64,000 nt of DNA from Chara braunii (Eukaryota > Streptophyta > Charophyceae > Charales > Characeae). The notes beneath the pieces were generated by a model. The model did not search any database, was not told the origin of the DNA, and saw nothing but the letters and a program-made list of their open reading frames with translations. Of the stretch, positions 11,892-23,972 are shown in pieces. The DNA is taken from the NCBI GenBank assembly GCA_003427395.1, contig BFEA01000181.1, positions 2,099,067 through 2,163,066 of the forward strand. Reading direction: 5' to 3'. Position numbers and translations under genes: made by a program. How positions within the stretch are numbered: position 1 is the first letter of the stretch; every line of letters begins with the position of its first letter.

Positions 11892-12985
11892 GGCTATGGT
11901 GGATGGGTGAAGGAGACAGCGGAGGAAGAAGGTGGAAGATGGCCGGTTATGGTGGATGGGTGAATGAGATGGTGGATGAAGAAGGTGGAAGATGGTTGGC
12001 TATGGTGGACGGGTGAAGGAGATGGTGGGGGAAGAGGATGCAAGGTGACCGGCTATGGCGGATGGGTGAAGGAGATGGTGGAGGAAGAAGGTGGATGATG
12101 GTTGGCTATGGTGGCTGGGTGAAGGAGGTGGTGGAGGAAGAAGGCGAAAGGTGGTTAGCTATGGTGGACGGGTGAAGGAGATGGTGGAGGAAGAAGGTGG
12201 ACGATGGTTGGTTATGGCGGATGGGTGAAGGAGGTGGTGGAGGAAGAAGGCGGAAGGTGTTTGGCTATGGTGGACGAAGGAGGATGGAAGTGGGAGGTGT
12301 TTTGGGTTGTCCTTTGGACATCCGGGCAAGGTGGACAGCTATGGCGGATGGTGAAGGAGATGTTGGTGGAAGAAGGTGCAAGGTGGTTGGCTATGGTAGA
12401 CGGGTGAAGGAGGTGGTGGAGGAAGAAGGTGGAAGGTGGTTGGCTATGGTGGACGGGTGAAGGAGATGGTGGGGGAAGAGGGTGCAAGGTGACCCGCTAT
12501 GGCGGATGGGTGAAGGAGATGGTGGAGGAAGAAGGTGGATGATGGTTGGCTATGGTGGATGGGTGAAGGAGGTGGTGGAGGAAGAAGGCGCAAGGTGACC
12601 GGCTATGGTGGATGGGTGAAGGCGATGGTGGAGTTAGAAGGCGGATGATGGTTGGTTATGGTGGACGGGTGAGGGAGATGGTGGAGGAAGAAGGTGGACG
12701 ATGGTTGGCTATGGCGGATGGGTGAAAGAGGTGGTGGAGGAAGAAGGCGGAAGGTGTTTGGCTATGGCGGATGGGTGACGGAGGTGGTGGAGGAAGAAGG
12801 CGGAAGGTGTTTGGTTGTGGTGGACGGGTGAGGGGGACGAAGGAGGATGGAAGTGGGAGGTGTTTTGGGTTGTCCTTTGGACATCCGGGCAAGGTGGGCG
12901 GTTGTGGTGGATGGGTGATGGAGGTGGTGGAAGGTGGCTGGTCATGGTGGAGGGCGATGGAGGTGGGGGAGGAAGAAAAAAAGTG
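11892..12985. repeat. 53-bp minisatellite, about 20 units
   Basis: Units start GGCTATGGTGGATGGGTGAA and run 53 bp (GGAGGTGGTGGAGGAAGAAG in the middle). Two units are interrupted by the same 57-bp insert (TGTTTTGGGTTGTCC...), near 12295 and 12860, which shows higher-order duplication. All frames stay open over long distances because few stop codons fit the unit; I do not read these as genes. Confidence 0.9.
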
Positions 12986-13194
12986 CAGGGTGGCTTGCCT
13001 CCATGTCGTCTCCTAACCAAGTGTCCGGGTTCGTTGCCCAACATACTTCCTAACCCCTGAAGGCAAAATAAAGTCTACAGCATCTTATCCTACAGCTAAT
13101 ATTTAGAAAACTCAGATTTTGCAGCAGATACAGTTGGTAGAAAATTACAGACTTTGCAGATTTGTAGATTACTCCAACTTGCACATTGAGGAGA

Positions 13195-14490
13195 GATCAA
13201 CTAAGTAAGAACTGAACCATTCACAACATACATGAACATGACAATGAGAAGCTAGAACTAGTGGAACGTACATGCACATAGAGGAGAGATCATCTAAGTA
13301 AGAGTCGGAACATCACAACACAAATGAACATGGCAACGAGAAGCTAGAGTTAGTGGAAGACACATGCACATAGAAAAGAGATGAACTAAGCATGCACCGG
13401 AACATCACAACACACATGAACATGACAATAAGAAGCTAGAAGTAGTGGAAAGCACATGCACATAGAAAAAAAATCAACTAAGGTAAGAACCGGAACATCA
13501 CAACACACATGAACATGACAATGAGAAGCTAGAACTAGTGGAGAGCACATGCACATGAATAAAGGATCAACTACGTATGAGTTGGGACAACATGAAGTAG
13601 TTGAACGGAAGGGATACAGGCTAGACTAGATCATACACAAGTGGGATGCAAGGGGGAACAACCAAGAGTAAAATGGAACAGCATCAAGTAGTTGAGGGAT
13701 GAAACGCAAGCTAGGTTAGATCATACACAATGCGAAATGCAAGGGGAACAACCAAGAGTAAAACGGAACAGCACCTAAGTAGTTGAGGGATGAAACACAG
13801 GCTAGACTAGATCATACACAAGTGGGATGCGAGGGGGAACAGTCAAGAGTAAAACAGAACAGCACCAAGCAGTTGAGGGATGAAAACACAAGCTAGACTA
13901 GTTCATACACAAGTGGGATGCAAAGGGAACAACCAAGAGTGAAAACGGAACAGCACCAAGTAGTTGAAGGATGAAACACTGGCTTAGATTAGCTTACACA
14001 CAATGTGGAATGCAAGGGGAACAACCAGGTGAAACGGAACAGCACCAAGTAGTTGAGGGATGAAACACAGGCTAGACTAGTTCAACCATATAAGTTTATT
14101 GCTCAAGAATGTAACCAAGCTTTGAAACGGACAGCCATCATGTGAGAAGTGAGCACAAGCTACTCAAGTTTGAAATGCAAGCTTAGAGCAAGGATCTTCT
14201 ACGACAGAACCGGATCACCACCTACTATCATGTGGGTGAAAGCAAGAGTCTAACAAGATCAAACACAAAGATTTGAGCAAAGATTCATTCATGGAAGAAT
14301 CGGAGCACATCCTATTACTAATGCGAGTGAAAGCAAGAGTTTAAGTTGGTTAGATCACCAAGGTCGAACCGAAAGTCATCAATGAAAGAAGTGGCGCACT
14401 TCCTACTAGTGTATGAGTGAAAAACATGAACTTGAGTAGGTTAGATCACCAAGATTGAATCAAACATCATCCATAGAAGTAGCGGTGCAC
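13195..14490. repeat. satellite of about 91-bp period
   Basis: Roughly fourteen diverged units. The first third is marked by CACATGAACATGACAAT, the middle by CAAGTAGTTGAGGGATGAAA and GAACAACCAAGAGTAAAA, the last third by GAGTGAAAGCAAGAGT. The same period of about 91 bp runs through all three sub-blocks, so they probably derive from one ancestral unit. No gene is present. Confidence 0.75.
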
Positions 14491-16169
14491 TACCTGTGAG
14501 CTCACTTGGGCAGCATGGACACTCCTCATGCAATTGTGAAAGTGGCGGACTGAAACCAGCAGTCCAGTCAGCCCATGGGCCTCCCCATGTACCTTGAGGT
14601 GAACCGAGGTACCCCCAAGGCAAAATTTCACTACTATGCCTTTCTGGAGGTACCCGGGCCTCTTTTTGGCCAAGTACATGCAGTCCGAGTGGTTGGTACC
14701 AACTCGGATTGCCTCTTGGCCTACTCCGGCCTCCTTTTCATCTCACAAATGCTGCCCCCTTGGGTCGTAATGCCCAAGGGGCAATTTTACTTGAGAGAAA
14801 AATGCCTTGTGGACGTTTTTCTCGATTTTTCAGTTTGTACCCCATTTTTGGTAGGCCGAGATATTTTTTCATGCAGCGACATATTTTCAGCCTTGGATAT
14901 GGCTGAGATCCAAGGCCAGCAATAATCCGTGTCATGCCCTAGTAGCCCTTACTTCGATTTTGAGCCCCTAAGTCCACTCTTTCAATTTTTGTGCATCAGG
15001 CTCTCTTTTTGGGTCAAATGCACAGTTTCGTTTTTTTCCCTCTTTTGTTTCTTTCCATTTTGGGCTGCCACCTCATTCCGGAGCTAGCGTTTTGAGCTGG
15101 CCCACAAAAGACGGCTAGTTCCTCTCCACCATGAGATCTGATCTGAGATCCATGACCCAAAAGTAAACCGGTCATTTCCTTTTTGCATTTTTTTTTATTT
15201 TTTTTTTTTAACTCAGATTTTATTGACTGCAATCCGGATTGCCCTCCCTCATTCTAGGAGGGATGGGGTCACAGTTGGGACCTGCCAGTCCCTACTGTGC
15301 AGGTCCCAATAGGTCGGCACACTCTTCTCCACCCTTTTCTCCCTTTTCGTCTCATTCTCCCTCATTTTTCTCTTATTTTTTTTTCTTTTTCTTTTATTTC
15401 GATTGTGACAAATGTCAAACTGTCGTGCACCCTCTTTCTAGGCCTTAGGGCCTCATTCAAGGTCAGGTTCATGGCTGTTACTTGGCCGTTATATCTCGGA
15501 TTCCAACCATGGCACCCCCATGTGCCTAGAGGGCTCCACTTTGCCTCCGTTTGTCCAATTTTAAGCCCCTTTTGCTCTGATTTTTTAAGGGCAGCCTTTT
15601 TCTCATGTTGAGCCTCTTAAGACTCTATTTTCTCATGCCTAGCTAGTCCGAGATATTTCGGACTGCTGGGCAGCCCCCCCCCACATCATTATTTTACATT
15701 TTCTTACTCCCTATGGCTCTCTCACTTGCCCTCACTAGTGTTAGCACTAGTGATACTAATATTCCCCACCGTCTAGATCCTTGATCTCGACGGTGTCGTT
15801 TGCTTGCACAATTATTCCTTGTGTTTGCTCATGGTTCCCTTGGGACATCCCAAGTCCCTGCCACTTTCTTCCATACTAGTTCTATTTTTTTTTGTCCCAC
15901 CGGTGGTCTCGCCGGCGCGTGTCCCGTTTTCCGACTTTTATTATTTTGACCCACTTGGTCCCCGGCAATCTTCCGGATGGTGTCCAACTTTTTATTTTTG
16001 GGGCCCCTTGCCCTTGGTGGTCCCATCATCTCTACATGTGTGCCGATTTTTCTAGGCCATGATATCTCATCTCACGGTTGCCGTTTACCGTCTTTACTTG
16101 TCCTATGCCGAAATTGTTTCTTTCTAGTCTTCCGGGCGTGCCGTGGCTCATTTTCCCTTTGCCTAGGCA

Positions 16170-16500
16170 CCCCCATGCAGTCCGTTGCAACTTGGACTGC
16201 ATTCATGACAATTTTTCTAGTCCCACATCCCTACAACTTGCCCCATGCCAAAAGAAAAAGAAGCGTTAAATTTCTAAGTGCATCCAGGCTCAATATTGGC
16301 TCTGGATGCAACTAGAACATGTGTTTTCCATCCCCCATGCAGTCCGTTGCAATTTGGACTGCAATAGGGGTCAATTTCCTAGCCCCAATGCCCCACAACT
16401 AGCCCCTACTCAAAAGAAAAAGAAACGGTCAATTCCCAAGTGCATCCGGACTTGATTTTGGCTCCGGATGCACCCAAAACATGTGTTTCTTCTCCCCTAT
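16170..16500. repeat. tandem duplication, about 165 bp
   Basis: CCCATGCAGTCCGTTGCAA through ACATGTGTTT occurs twice in direct order, first copy about 16170-16330 and second about 16333-16500, with many substitutions. The duplicated text includes AAAAGAAAAAGAA and AAGTGCATCCGG. Confidence 0.75.
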
Positions 16501-16653
16501 GTAATCCGTTTTATTTCGGTTGCATAGGGTCTTGGTTTTCTTTTATTTTCTCTGAAAAAATCAAAGAAAATCAAAGTCATTTGTAACCGTCATATTCCAG
16601 AATGAATCTGGTCACGGATGAATCTCCCCAAGTGGTCGTTTTTTTCCGTTAAG

Positions 16654-16656
<3 letters not shown>

Positions 16657-16710
<54 letters not shown>
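16657..16710. repeat. poly(T) run
   Basis: About 53 uninterrupted T. On the minus strand this is a poly(A) that follows the GGACCTG/CCCTACT block, so it could be the tail of a retroposed sequence. No target-site duplication was found. Confidence 0.9.
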
Positions 16711-17317
16711 CTCCTTTTCTTGGACAGTAGGGACCTGGTAGCCCCTACTTGTGGCAGTCCCTACTGACGACCAACTCACTCACTCCCTCTCACTCTTTTG
16801 GTCTTATTCTCCCACCTTTTCTTTTCTTTTCTCTTTTTTTTCTAGCATGTCAAGTGTCAAGTGGCCGTTAAGGCCCTTTACTAGCCTCTTCCTCTTAGTT
16901 TTGGCCCTTCCTATGCCCAACGCGCAGTCCGTTATATCTCAGACTGCAATGATGGCCTTCTCATGCCCATGTGAGCCTTCTTTTACTCCTATTTTTCTCC
17001 CACAGTGACCCTTCCTACTCCGATTTTCTCCCGGAGGCTTATTTTTCACATGGGGTCTCGTTTGACTCTATTTTCTTGAGGGAGGCTAATACGAGATTTT
17101 TCGGATTGCTCCCATGCATCCCACTTCAAGTTTCTTTACTTTTTCTTTTCCTTTTGGCCTTCCCGTTTCCTACAGCTAGTGCTTGCACTAATGGTGCAAA
17201 TATTCTTGGTCGTCAAGACGTCGATCTTGACGGTGCACCTTACCTTTATTATTTTTCATTATATGGTGCCGCCGTTTCTTCTTGAGACCTTCATATGTCC
17301 CCGCCATTTGTCCCATT

Positions 17318-17462
17318 GGTGGTCCCCGATACTTAGTCCCGCCGGTGGTCCCCGACACTTAATCTTGTCGGTGGTCCCCGACACTTAGTCCCGTCGGCGG
17401 TCCCCGACACTTAGTCCCGTAGGCGGTCCCCGACACTTAGTCCCGTAGGCGGTCCCCGACAC
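17318..17462. repeat. 26-bp tandem repeat, about 6 units
   Basis: Unit GGTCCCCGACACTTAGTCCC plus six variable bases, about six copies in direct order with few changes. Confidence 0.85.
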
Positions 17463-17994
17463 ATTTCGCCCCGGGTGCCATTATTTTTCCTTAGTCCCAT
17501 GTGGCCCCGGGTGCTTTTTCCTGAGGTGTCCCACGCCCCTTGGGCGTTTTGCCGCCCCACGGTGACCCCTTTCCCTTGTCTTTTCTTGCGCCTTGTGCGC
17601 GCCGATTTGTTTGGTCGTGGGCCTCCGCTCCGAGGCTCCTGTAGGTGGCCCCCATGTTGGCCCTTCATTTTCTAGCTTCCCACGGCACCGGGGTCATTCA
17701 TCTCTCGACTTCCTCATTCTTTTGTTGCTGTCGCGCTGCATTCGCTGGTTCAAGGGCCCTTTGGCCTTAGTCTTATTGCATTCCAACAGCCCTCCCGGCC
17801 TCATACTGTGTTCTACGTGCCCCTGTTCTTGCGCTTATTCTCGTGTCGTCGCTGGTTTTCTCCTCCTGCGGTTCTCACCCCAGGGCATCACTCCTTCCTG
17901 TACCCTAATCCTTTGTCTTTTCTTTCTCCTGCCTCCTCACTCCAGATTTCTTTGTCGTGCACAATTTGTCTATATTCAGTCTCTCGAGTGATGG

Positions 17995-18880
17995 GAAGTT
18001 ATTCGGGACCCACCAGTCCCGACAACGTGCACCCATGCAAGTCTGGGAAGCAGCTATGTGCTCATGTGCGGTCTTCATGATGGACGTCATATGTGCAACC
18101 CAATCATCCTGTGCGGGACAACTCGTGTCAGGGTGCATCTGTGACGGTCGAAGGAAGTCTGTGGGAACACGAGGGTGATAGTCGAGGTCGCAATAGTAAG
18201 GCGACATCCCCGTGGCTGGCGAGATGGCATGGTTGTAGGCTATCTCCGCGTGGAGATCCCATTGTTGGTCGTCACAAACAATCTTTCGAAGAATATCTCG
18301 GAGAGTCATGTTCGTGACCTCGGTCTGACCATCAGTCTGGGGATGGTAAGACGAGTAGAAGCGGAGCTGAGTGCCGTACACCTCGTAGAGCCGTCACCAG
18401 AATCGGATGGTAAATCGTGGGTCACGGTCAAATATGATGCTCAGAGGTAAGCCGTGGTCACGCACGACTCGGTCAAACACGATGTCGGCGATCTCACGTG
18501 CACTGATGGCAGAGCGGCACGGAACAAAGGGTGCACGTTTCGTAAAGCGGTCGACAACGACCAGGATAACATTATGACCTCGGGGGGTCGGAGGACGAAA
18601 AGGACCGATAAAGCCCATCGAGATGGACTTCCAATGACCCTCAGGGATAGGAAGAGGTTGGAGCAAACCATAAGGCAGGTGGTTCACTCTGTTCACCTCC
18701 TGACAGGTGGGACACTCTGCGACGTAGTCCTTCACAAAGTCTTTGCGCTTCGGCTAGACGTACAGGCAGCTCACACGAGCCAACGTCTTGTGGAAGCCCA
18801 TATGATCGGGGGCTGCATGGTCATGGAATTCTGCTACTGCCCGGACGCTTAGCTGTCCAGTGGAGGGAACGCAAATACGG
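17995..18880 (-). pseudogene. element 1 integrase
   Basis: Retroviral-type integrase that would insert element cDNA. The zinc-binding part is at about 18690-18870 (EFHDHAAPDHMGFHKT ... CPTCQ). The rve core runs from GFIGPFRPPTPRGHN through VVVDRFTKRAPFVP to DRDPRF and YHPQTDGQTE, so the D, D and E positions are present. In-frame stops occur near 18755 and at 18394-18396 (after TIRFW). The C-terminal domain is missing after HEHIAASQ, near 18000. It is not functional as it stands. Confidence 0.85.
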
Positions 18881-18906
18881 GGCTCTCTGGTGCTTTATGA
18901 ACCGTG

Positions 18907-19833
18907 TCAGTACACACGACCGTTGTCCCCGAGAGAGTAGTTCGGGACGGTCTTGCCACTCCGAAGGGTCGCATGGATGTCGCGATAGTCGGGGAAGTGG
19001 CGGTACTGAGTGAGAAACTCGTCGATCACTGAGTGGGGGATGGTGCTGACCGAGATAGCAACGAGTTGGATCTGCTCCTGATCATGGTCAGGGCGTCGGG
19101 ATAAGACATCTGCGACCCGATTAGTCTCACCCTTTATGTGCTCAGTGGTGAAACTAAACTCGGATAGGTCACGCCACCAGCAAGCCTGTCGAGGAGTGAG
19201 CTTCGACTTTGTCAGAAAAACCTCGACAACAGAGTTGTCTGTGCACACCGTGAATGGTGCCCCGTGCAGTTAGTGACGCCAATGTCGAGCGGCATAAACT
19301 ACTGCGAGAACCTCACGTTCATCAGTGGTGTAGTTTATCTCGGCGGACAGGAGCTGACAGGAGTAGAAGGCTATCGGACAATAATCTGAGCGAGACTCGA
19401 CAGTACCGTCCTCAACGATGGTAGGAGAATAATCAATAGAAGGCTCGTCGGTAGCGGGACGAGTAGGCGTCAGGCGGAAGGTAGTGGTAGGGGTAGGGGG
19501 TGGAAAGCGAGACATACAAGGATGAGAAAAATCATGAGAGGAGGGAAAGATCTGAGAAAGCACTGCTCCTACAACAAAGTCTGATACATCTGTGGTAAGG
19601 ATAAAAGGGCGATAAAAATCGGGTAGGTGAAGAACCGGGGCACATGTCACCGCCTTGTTGAGGGCGAGGAAGGCGTCCTCGTGGAGGGGTGTCCAAGCCC
19701 ATGGCGGGTTCTTCCAGAGGAGGGTGGAGGTAAGGACATAAGAATACCTAGCGTATCCCTGGATGAAATTACTATAGTGGCTGGTAAGGCCTAGGAAGCT
19801 GCGAAGCTGTTGGCGGATGTGGGGACGGGCCAC
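18907..19833 (-). pseudogene. element 1 RNase H with Pro/Thr-rich insert
   Basis: RT connection and RNase H domain: RSFLGLTSHYSNFIQGYAR, then TTDVSDFVVGAVLSQ (first Asp), NYTTDEREVLAVVYAARHW (Glu) and CTDNSVVEVFLTK. An in-frame stop lies at 19270-19272. The third acidic site usually reads TDH and here reads TDN, with the Asp kept. Between VGAVLSQ and CPIAFYSCQL about 55 extra Pro/Thr/Ser-rich residues are inserted, which is unusual for this domain. The last motif, NRVADVLSRRPD, is the usual end of the domain in this superfamily. Confidence 0.8.
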
Positions 19834-20600
19834 TCCGCAATAGCAGTGATCTTCGCGTCGTCCATGTGGAGACCCTGGTCAGACACGTAGTGTCCTAAGA
19901 AATCCAGTTTGTGTTGGGCAAAGCGACACTTGCTCAACTTGGCGTAGAAGCCATGTCTGCACAAACGTTCAAGGATGTCATGGAGGTGTCTGAGATGCTC
20001 CTCAAGGGTACGAATGTAGACAAGGAAACCGTCGAGGTAGACGAGAACGTACTGCTCCAGGATGTCCCTGAAGATGTCGTTCATCGCCCTCTGGAAGGTA
20101 GCGGGTGCGTTGGTGAGGCCGAATGACATCTCCGTAAACTCATAGTGGCCGAAGCGCGATTGGAACGTTGTCTTCGACTGGTCCGCTGCAGCGAGGTGGA
20201 TCTGATGGTAACCGCTACGAAGATCAATCTTTGTAAAGAAGCGGTTGCCTACTAGGCGGTCAAACAGCTCGTCGGAATGAGGCATAGGGTAGTTGTTCTT
20301 AACCGTTTAGCGGTTGAGACCACGATAGTCAATGCAGAGACGGAGAGTTTCATCCGCTTTGCGAGCAAAGAGGACGGCACCCCACGGGAAGTTGCATGGT
20401 TTAATGAAACCCAGTCTAAGGAGCTCCTCAAGTTGACGCTTGAGTTCAGTGACCTCGGGGATCGAGAGTCTGTAGGGTGCCTGGTGGTGAACATGATAGT
20501 CAGGCACGAGCTGGGTGGAGTGCTCGACGTCGCGCATCGGTGGGATGCCGGCGTACGAGAACGACGATGGGAAAACGTCGTGGTACTCTCGAATGAGGTC
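19791..20600 (-). pseudogene. element 1 reverse transcriptase, YLDG active site
   Basis: Ty3-type RT. Motifs in order: GFIKPCNFPWGAVLFARKAD, LRLCIDYRGLNR, an in-frame stop at 20307-20309, then FFTKIDLRSGYHQIHLA, MSFGLTNAPATFQRAMN, VLVYLDGFLVY and LDFLGHYVSDQGL. The catalytic box at 20028-20039 reads YLDG where the family has YxDD, so the second metal-binding Asp is lost. Together with the stop this makes the enzyme inactive. A frameshift near 19800 leads into the RNase H frame. Confidence 0.85.
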
Positions 20601-21599
20601 ACGAACTGCGGGCTCCGGGTCAACCATATATCGTGCGAGCTCCTCAGCGTAAGCGCGCGACGGCAGGGTGGACTCGACAAACGGCGGAGGGAGGGAAGCA
20701 GAAATGGGAGCCATGGAGATAGAAGGAGGATCTGGCTCCAGAGGGATGAGCTCGGCGTCGGGACAGGGTGGATCATAGTGTAAGAGATCCGTAACGTTCA
20801 CCATAAAGAAGGTGACGTCGTCCTGTCGGATGAAGTGGGCGAACTGTTGAGGCGAGGTGACAGTGATCGTAGGAGATGGTGTGGGCACGGAAGGCTTCGG
20901 GGGAGGAGGATCGAGACATGGTGTCGTAGTGGTACCTATGAAAAGTACGCGATACGTCTGTCCACACTTCGTTTTGAGAACGAGAGTGTTGGTCGCCGAA
21001 TCGGCCTCGATATTGCGGAACCGGCGAGACCACGGAGTACCGAGAATGAAATCGTACCCCGTCTCCATCATATCGAAATGTGAGGAGGAGCGGTGGCGAC
21101 GAGACGTCGGGGGACGATCAGTCGGCTCGAGAGTGAGGAAGAAAGGGAGGTCGGTGACTGTCTGATCGAAGAAGCGCTGGGTCTTCTCATCCCCTAGGGT
21201 GACGGAGATGGGAGTCGGAGACCCTGTCGTGGTGGGTAAGCGGGCTTCTTTCAGCACACGTGGGTGAATGAAATCGCCCTAAGAACCGGAATCCCACAGC
21301 GCTGAGTACACCTTCGTGGAGGTCCCCAGTCGTACTGAAATGATCGGGAGGGTGGGATCAGGGTCAGAGAGGATGGCGAGAAGGCGACGCAGTGCAGCGA
21401 CATGGAGGGTGAGTCGCTCCTGACGAGCCTGGAGCATGCTCAAGTCCAGAAGAGAGGACACAACGTCCTTATGAGTCGCAAGCTGCTCGCTGCAATGGGC
21501 TGAGTGAATGGCTCGACGCGTCAGTAGTCGCAGCGGGGTTGGAGGGGAGACGGTGGTCTGCGGAGGCGCTGACGGTACTACAACAGAGGTTGAGTACAC
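20600..21599 (-). pseudogene. element 1 aspartic protease and linker
   Basis: Retropepsin-like domain: KVYSALWDSGS, an in-frame stop at 21279-21281, then GDFIHPRVLKEARLP. DSGS is the catalytic Asp loop. FILGTPWSRRFRNIEAD is the later flap/ILG motif (near 21050). A Pro-rich linker leads to the RT. The protease would process the gag-pol polyprotein. The stop directly after DSGS disables it. Confidence 0.75.
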
Positions 21600-21708
21600 T
21601 CTGTCAGGTTCTGCGATACCTCAACTCCAGTAGCGAGACGGGCAAACCGCGACGGGGATGTCGGGAAACCGAATACTTAGGAGGGCGCAGGTGTACACTG
21701 CACCGTGG

Positions 21709-23746
21709 CTAGGAGGCGCCACGGGGATGCGAGGCGCTGGGGGAGAACTGAGCACAACGCTGGCGGGAAAGGCTCGCGTAGTGGCAGTCGAGGGCGGCAG
21801 TGTAAGGGCACCGTGAGGAGGTATGACCGTCCTCGCGGCATCGCAAACACCCACGCCGACCCAAAATAGTCGCGCGCTCCTCAGTAGAAAGGACACCGCG
21901 AGGAGGGACAAAGCCCTGAGGGAGGTCCTGCTGAGGGACCTCGGGGGGCGACGCGCCAGCGTGACTGGAGTGGCTGTGTGTCCGGGAGAGGGCGGAGAGG
22001 ATGAGCTGGAGGCACTCGGCCATAGGCAGAGTAGAGTACTCCAGGTGGGAGTGGACGGCCTCACCGAGGTCGAGGTCGTCACTATGGTCACCCTCTGGCG
22101 ACAGCGGGACAACAACGTCCTGCTCACCATACTCGAGCGCGCTAAAGCGGCGCGAGAAGTGGCGGCCCTGCTGGGTGGAACGGCGGGGGCGACCGAGAAA
22201 AGGGGAGCGGCGGTGGGAAGTGTCGTGAGAGGAGGAGGGAGCGTAACCAGTACGCTGAGGCTGGGAGGAGGGAGTGTGTTGAAGATGGGGCCCGCATCCG
22301 CTGATGGTCCTTGGCGGACTCGTAAGCCTGCGGGGCCGATATGAACTCGTACGGCCATAGCTCGGAGCGGGACTCAAGGGGAAGGTTGGCTAAAAAATGA
22401 TCGATAAGGACAGCTTCGGGAAGGAACGCCACATCAGAAATGAGGCGGGCATCCTGAAAGGCCTTGATGTGGCGATTCAGGCCGGCAGCGCCACCAGAGT
22501 CGGACCAACGTCTAGTGACTACACGCTCAAAGGCGTCAGTCACGTCATGTCGGGCTCCGAAACGATCCTTGAGGAACTCCTGAAAATCCATGAAGGTCGG
22601 AGTCTGACCCGCACGAAGGGAGTAAACGTAGAAATTCTCCCAGGCATCAAAAGGACCGCCACGCAGGCACGTGGAGAGGTGAGCCACCTACGTGTTGGGT
22701 GGGGTGCCCATCAGCTGGAGGGTGCGGGTGGTAGATTGTAGCCACCGAGACACGCGTATGTCTGTACCGTCATACAAGGCAATGCCCGTCAAGCGGATGA
22801 GTGGTGCGCCACCGTTTTGGCGGCGAGGAGAGCGGGGAGCAGAGGTCTGCGCTACGGCTGAGTAAGTCAGCCCAGGTCCTGGAGAAGGGGGTGCAGCTGA
22901 CTGTCCGCCCGAACCACATGGTGGAGCAGCGGGGGGAACAACGGCAGGCTGCGAGGGAGTTGCGGTCGAAGAGGTCGCAACAGCCGAGGGAGTAGGAAGG
23001 AGGTAGGATGGGGGTGGAGGGGGGGTGGGCCGGGGGAAGCGAGCTCGCAAGAATGGAAGAGTAGAGGAAGAAGGGGATGCGCCCGAAGGCGAGACCACCT
23101 GTGAGGGTAGGGGTGGCTAAAGGTGTAAGAGGGTGAGGTCGGCCCGGGTCTGGGCAAGCTCATTTTTCAGACGACGAACGTAGATCGAGCGAGGAGTGGC
23201 AGGAGGAAGAGTGGGGGAAATAGAAGCACGAGCAGCGCAGGGCATCCCACAGGGGGGAGAGCCAGGTGGCGCTGTGGTCGTGAGAAGGGGAGGGAGAAGC
23301 GGGGCACCCGAAAAAGTTGAGACCATGGCAACGGGTTGTGGTCCCGTGGCCGTAGTGATCGGAATCTGGGCGGGTGTGCCCGTAGAGTGAAGGAGGGTCT
23401 GGCCCGTGGCGGCCGTCGCGCTAGGAGTGTGGACGGTCAGTAGGATGGCCGGGTCGAGGGCGGTAGAAGAGGAAGCTCCGCCGTGGCCACCATGTCGGAG
23501 GACGGGGGACCCGGACTGGGAGCCAGGAGAAGAGAGAGAGTGGGGAGAGGAAGGATGACCAGTGTCCTGGAGTTGCTGCAGGCCAGCGGCAAGAGTCGTC
23601 ATCTGCGTCTGTAAGGGCGCAAGGAGGGAGGTGATGAGGGTGTGCAGATCCCCCTGGGGCTGATGGCCCTGCTCCGTCGGCACGGGTGTGGACCCCGATG
23701 CCGAGGTCGTCGCCGCCTCGGTGGCTTGTGACATACCGTTGGTCAT
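21709..23746 (-). pseudogene. element 1 gag with CCHC zinc knuckle
   Basis: The capsid-like part of the element. The N-terminal 300 or so residues are Pro/Ser/Thr-rich and open with an ATG at 23746. In-frame stops lie at 23117-23119 and 22688-22690. The gag core is at 22142-22850 (IRVSRWLQSTTRTLQLMG, then GPFDAWENFYVYSL and FLKDRFGARHDVTDAFE). After a frameshift, CLRCREDGHTSSRC near 21830 is a perfect CX2CX4HX4C zinc knuckle for RNA packaging. The order and size are complete; only the stops and the frameshift prevent translation. Confidence 0.8.
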
Positions 23747-23935
23747 GGGGAGGTAACGGGCCGTATTAGAGAGGGTCGGAGAAGGTTCACGTGAGCCAAG
23801 GGCGTAGTGGGAGGTCTGCGATAGAAAGCGACGGGCAACCCTAGTAAATTGAGCGCGAGCGCCGTCAAAAGGGGACGGGTGGTTCGGATCCAGGGTGGCC
23901 GAGTGAGAAGGGAAGGTAAGGGGGGTAGGAAAACC

Positions 23936-23972
23936 GTAAACCCTAGAAAAACCCTAAGAAAACCCTAGCCGG
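23936..23972. promoter_or_regulatory. cluster of three telo-boxes
   Basis: AAACCCTAG, AAACCCTAAG and AAACCCTAG occur within 37 bp, about 190 bp upstream of the gag start of element 1. In plants AAACCCTA is bound by TRB/telobox factors and is common near transcription starts. A role as element promoter is inference. Confidence 0.45.

Larger units (their letters stand above)
14491..17990. other. non-coding repeat patchwork
   Basis: No gene found. Short mirrored words such as CAGTCCGTTGCAACTTGGACTG recur. The blocks near 15190-15480 and 16660-16960 resemble each other (T-rich lead, then GGACCTG...CCCTACT, then pyrimidine-rich text), which points to an old dispersed repeat. The integrase of the gypsy element to the right runs into this DNA at its truncated end. 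Confidence 0.5.
17995..23746 (-). mobile_element. Ty3/gypsy element 1, gag-pol without recognisable LTRs
   Basis: One element reads right to left in the canonical order gag, zinc knuckle, protease, RT, RNase H, integrase. All parts are single-copy and close to full size, but at least seven in-frame stops and three frameshifts interrupt them. The integrase C-terminus is cut off near 17995 and no left LTR is visible. At 23890, upstream of gag, the minus strand reads TGGATCCGAACC, which could be a primer-binding site with LTR sequence to its right, yet no matching copy exists on the left. The element is dead but not ancient, since most domains can be read almost without gaps. Confidence 0.85.

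Noticed and set aside
11892-13060. Pro/His- or Gly/Trp-rich proteins in the 53-bp minisatellite
   Set aside because: All frames stay open by repeat composition; unit changes do not respect codons.
13195-14490. CRISPR-like regular array
   Set aside because: Units are adjacent and diverge throughout; there are no conserved repeats with unique spacers, and the DNA is eukaryotic.
17273-23972. LTR pair for element 1
   Set aside because: No similarity found between DNA left of 17995 and right of 23746.
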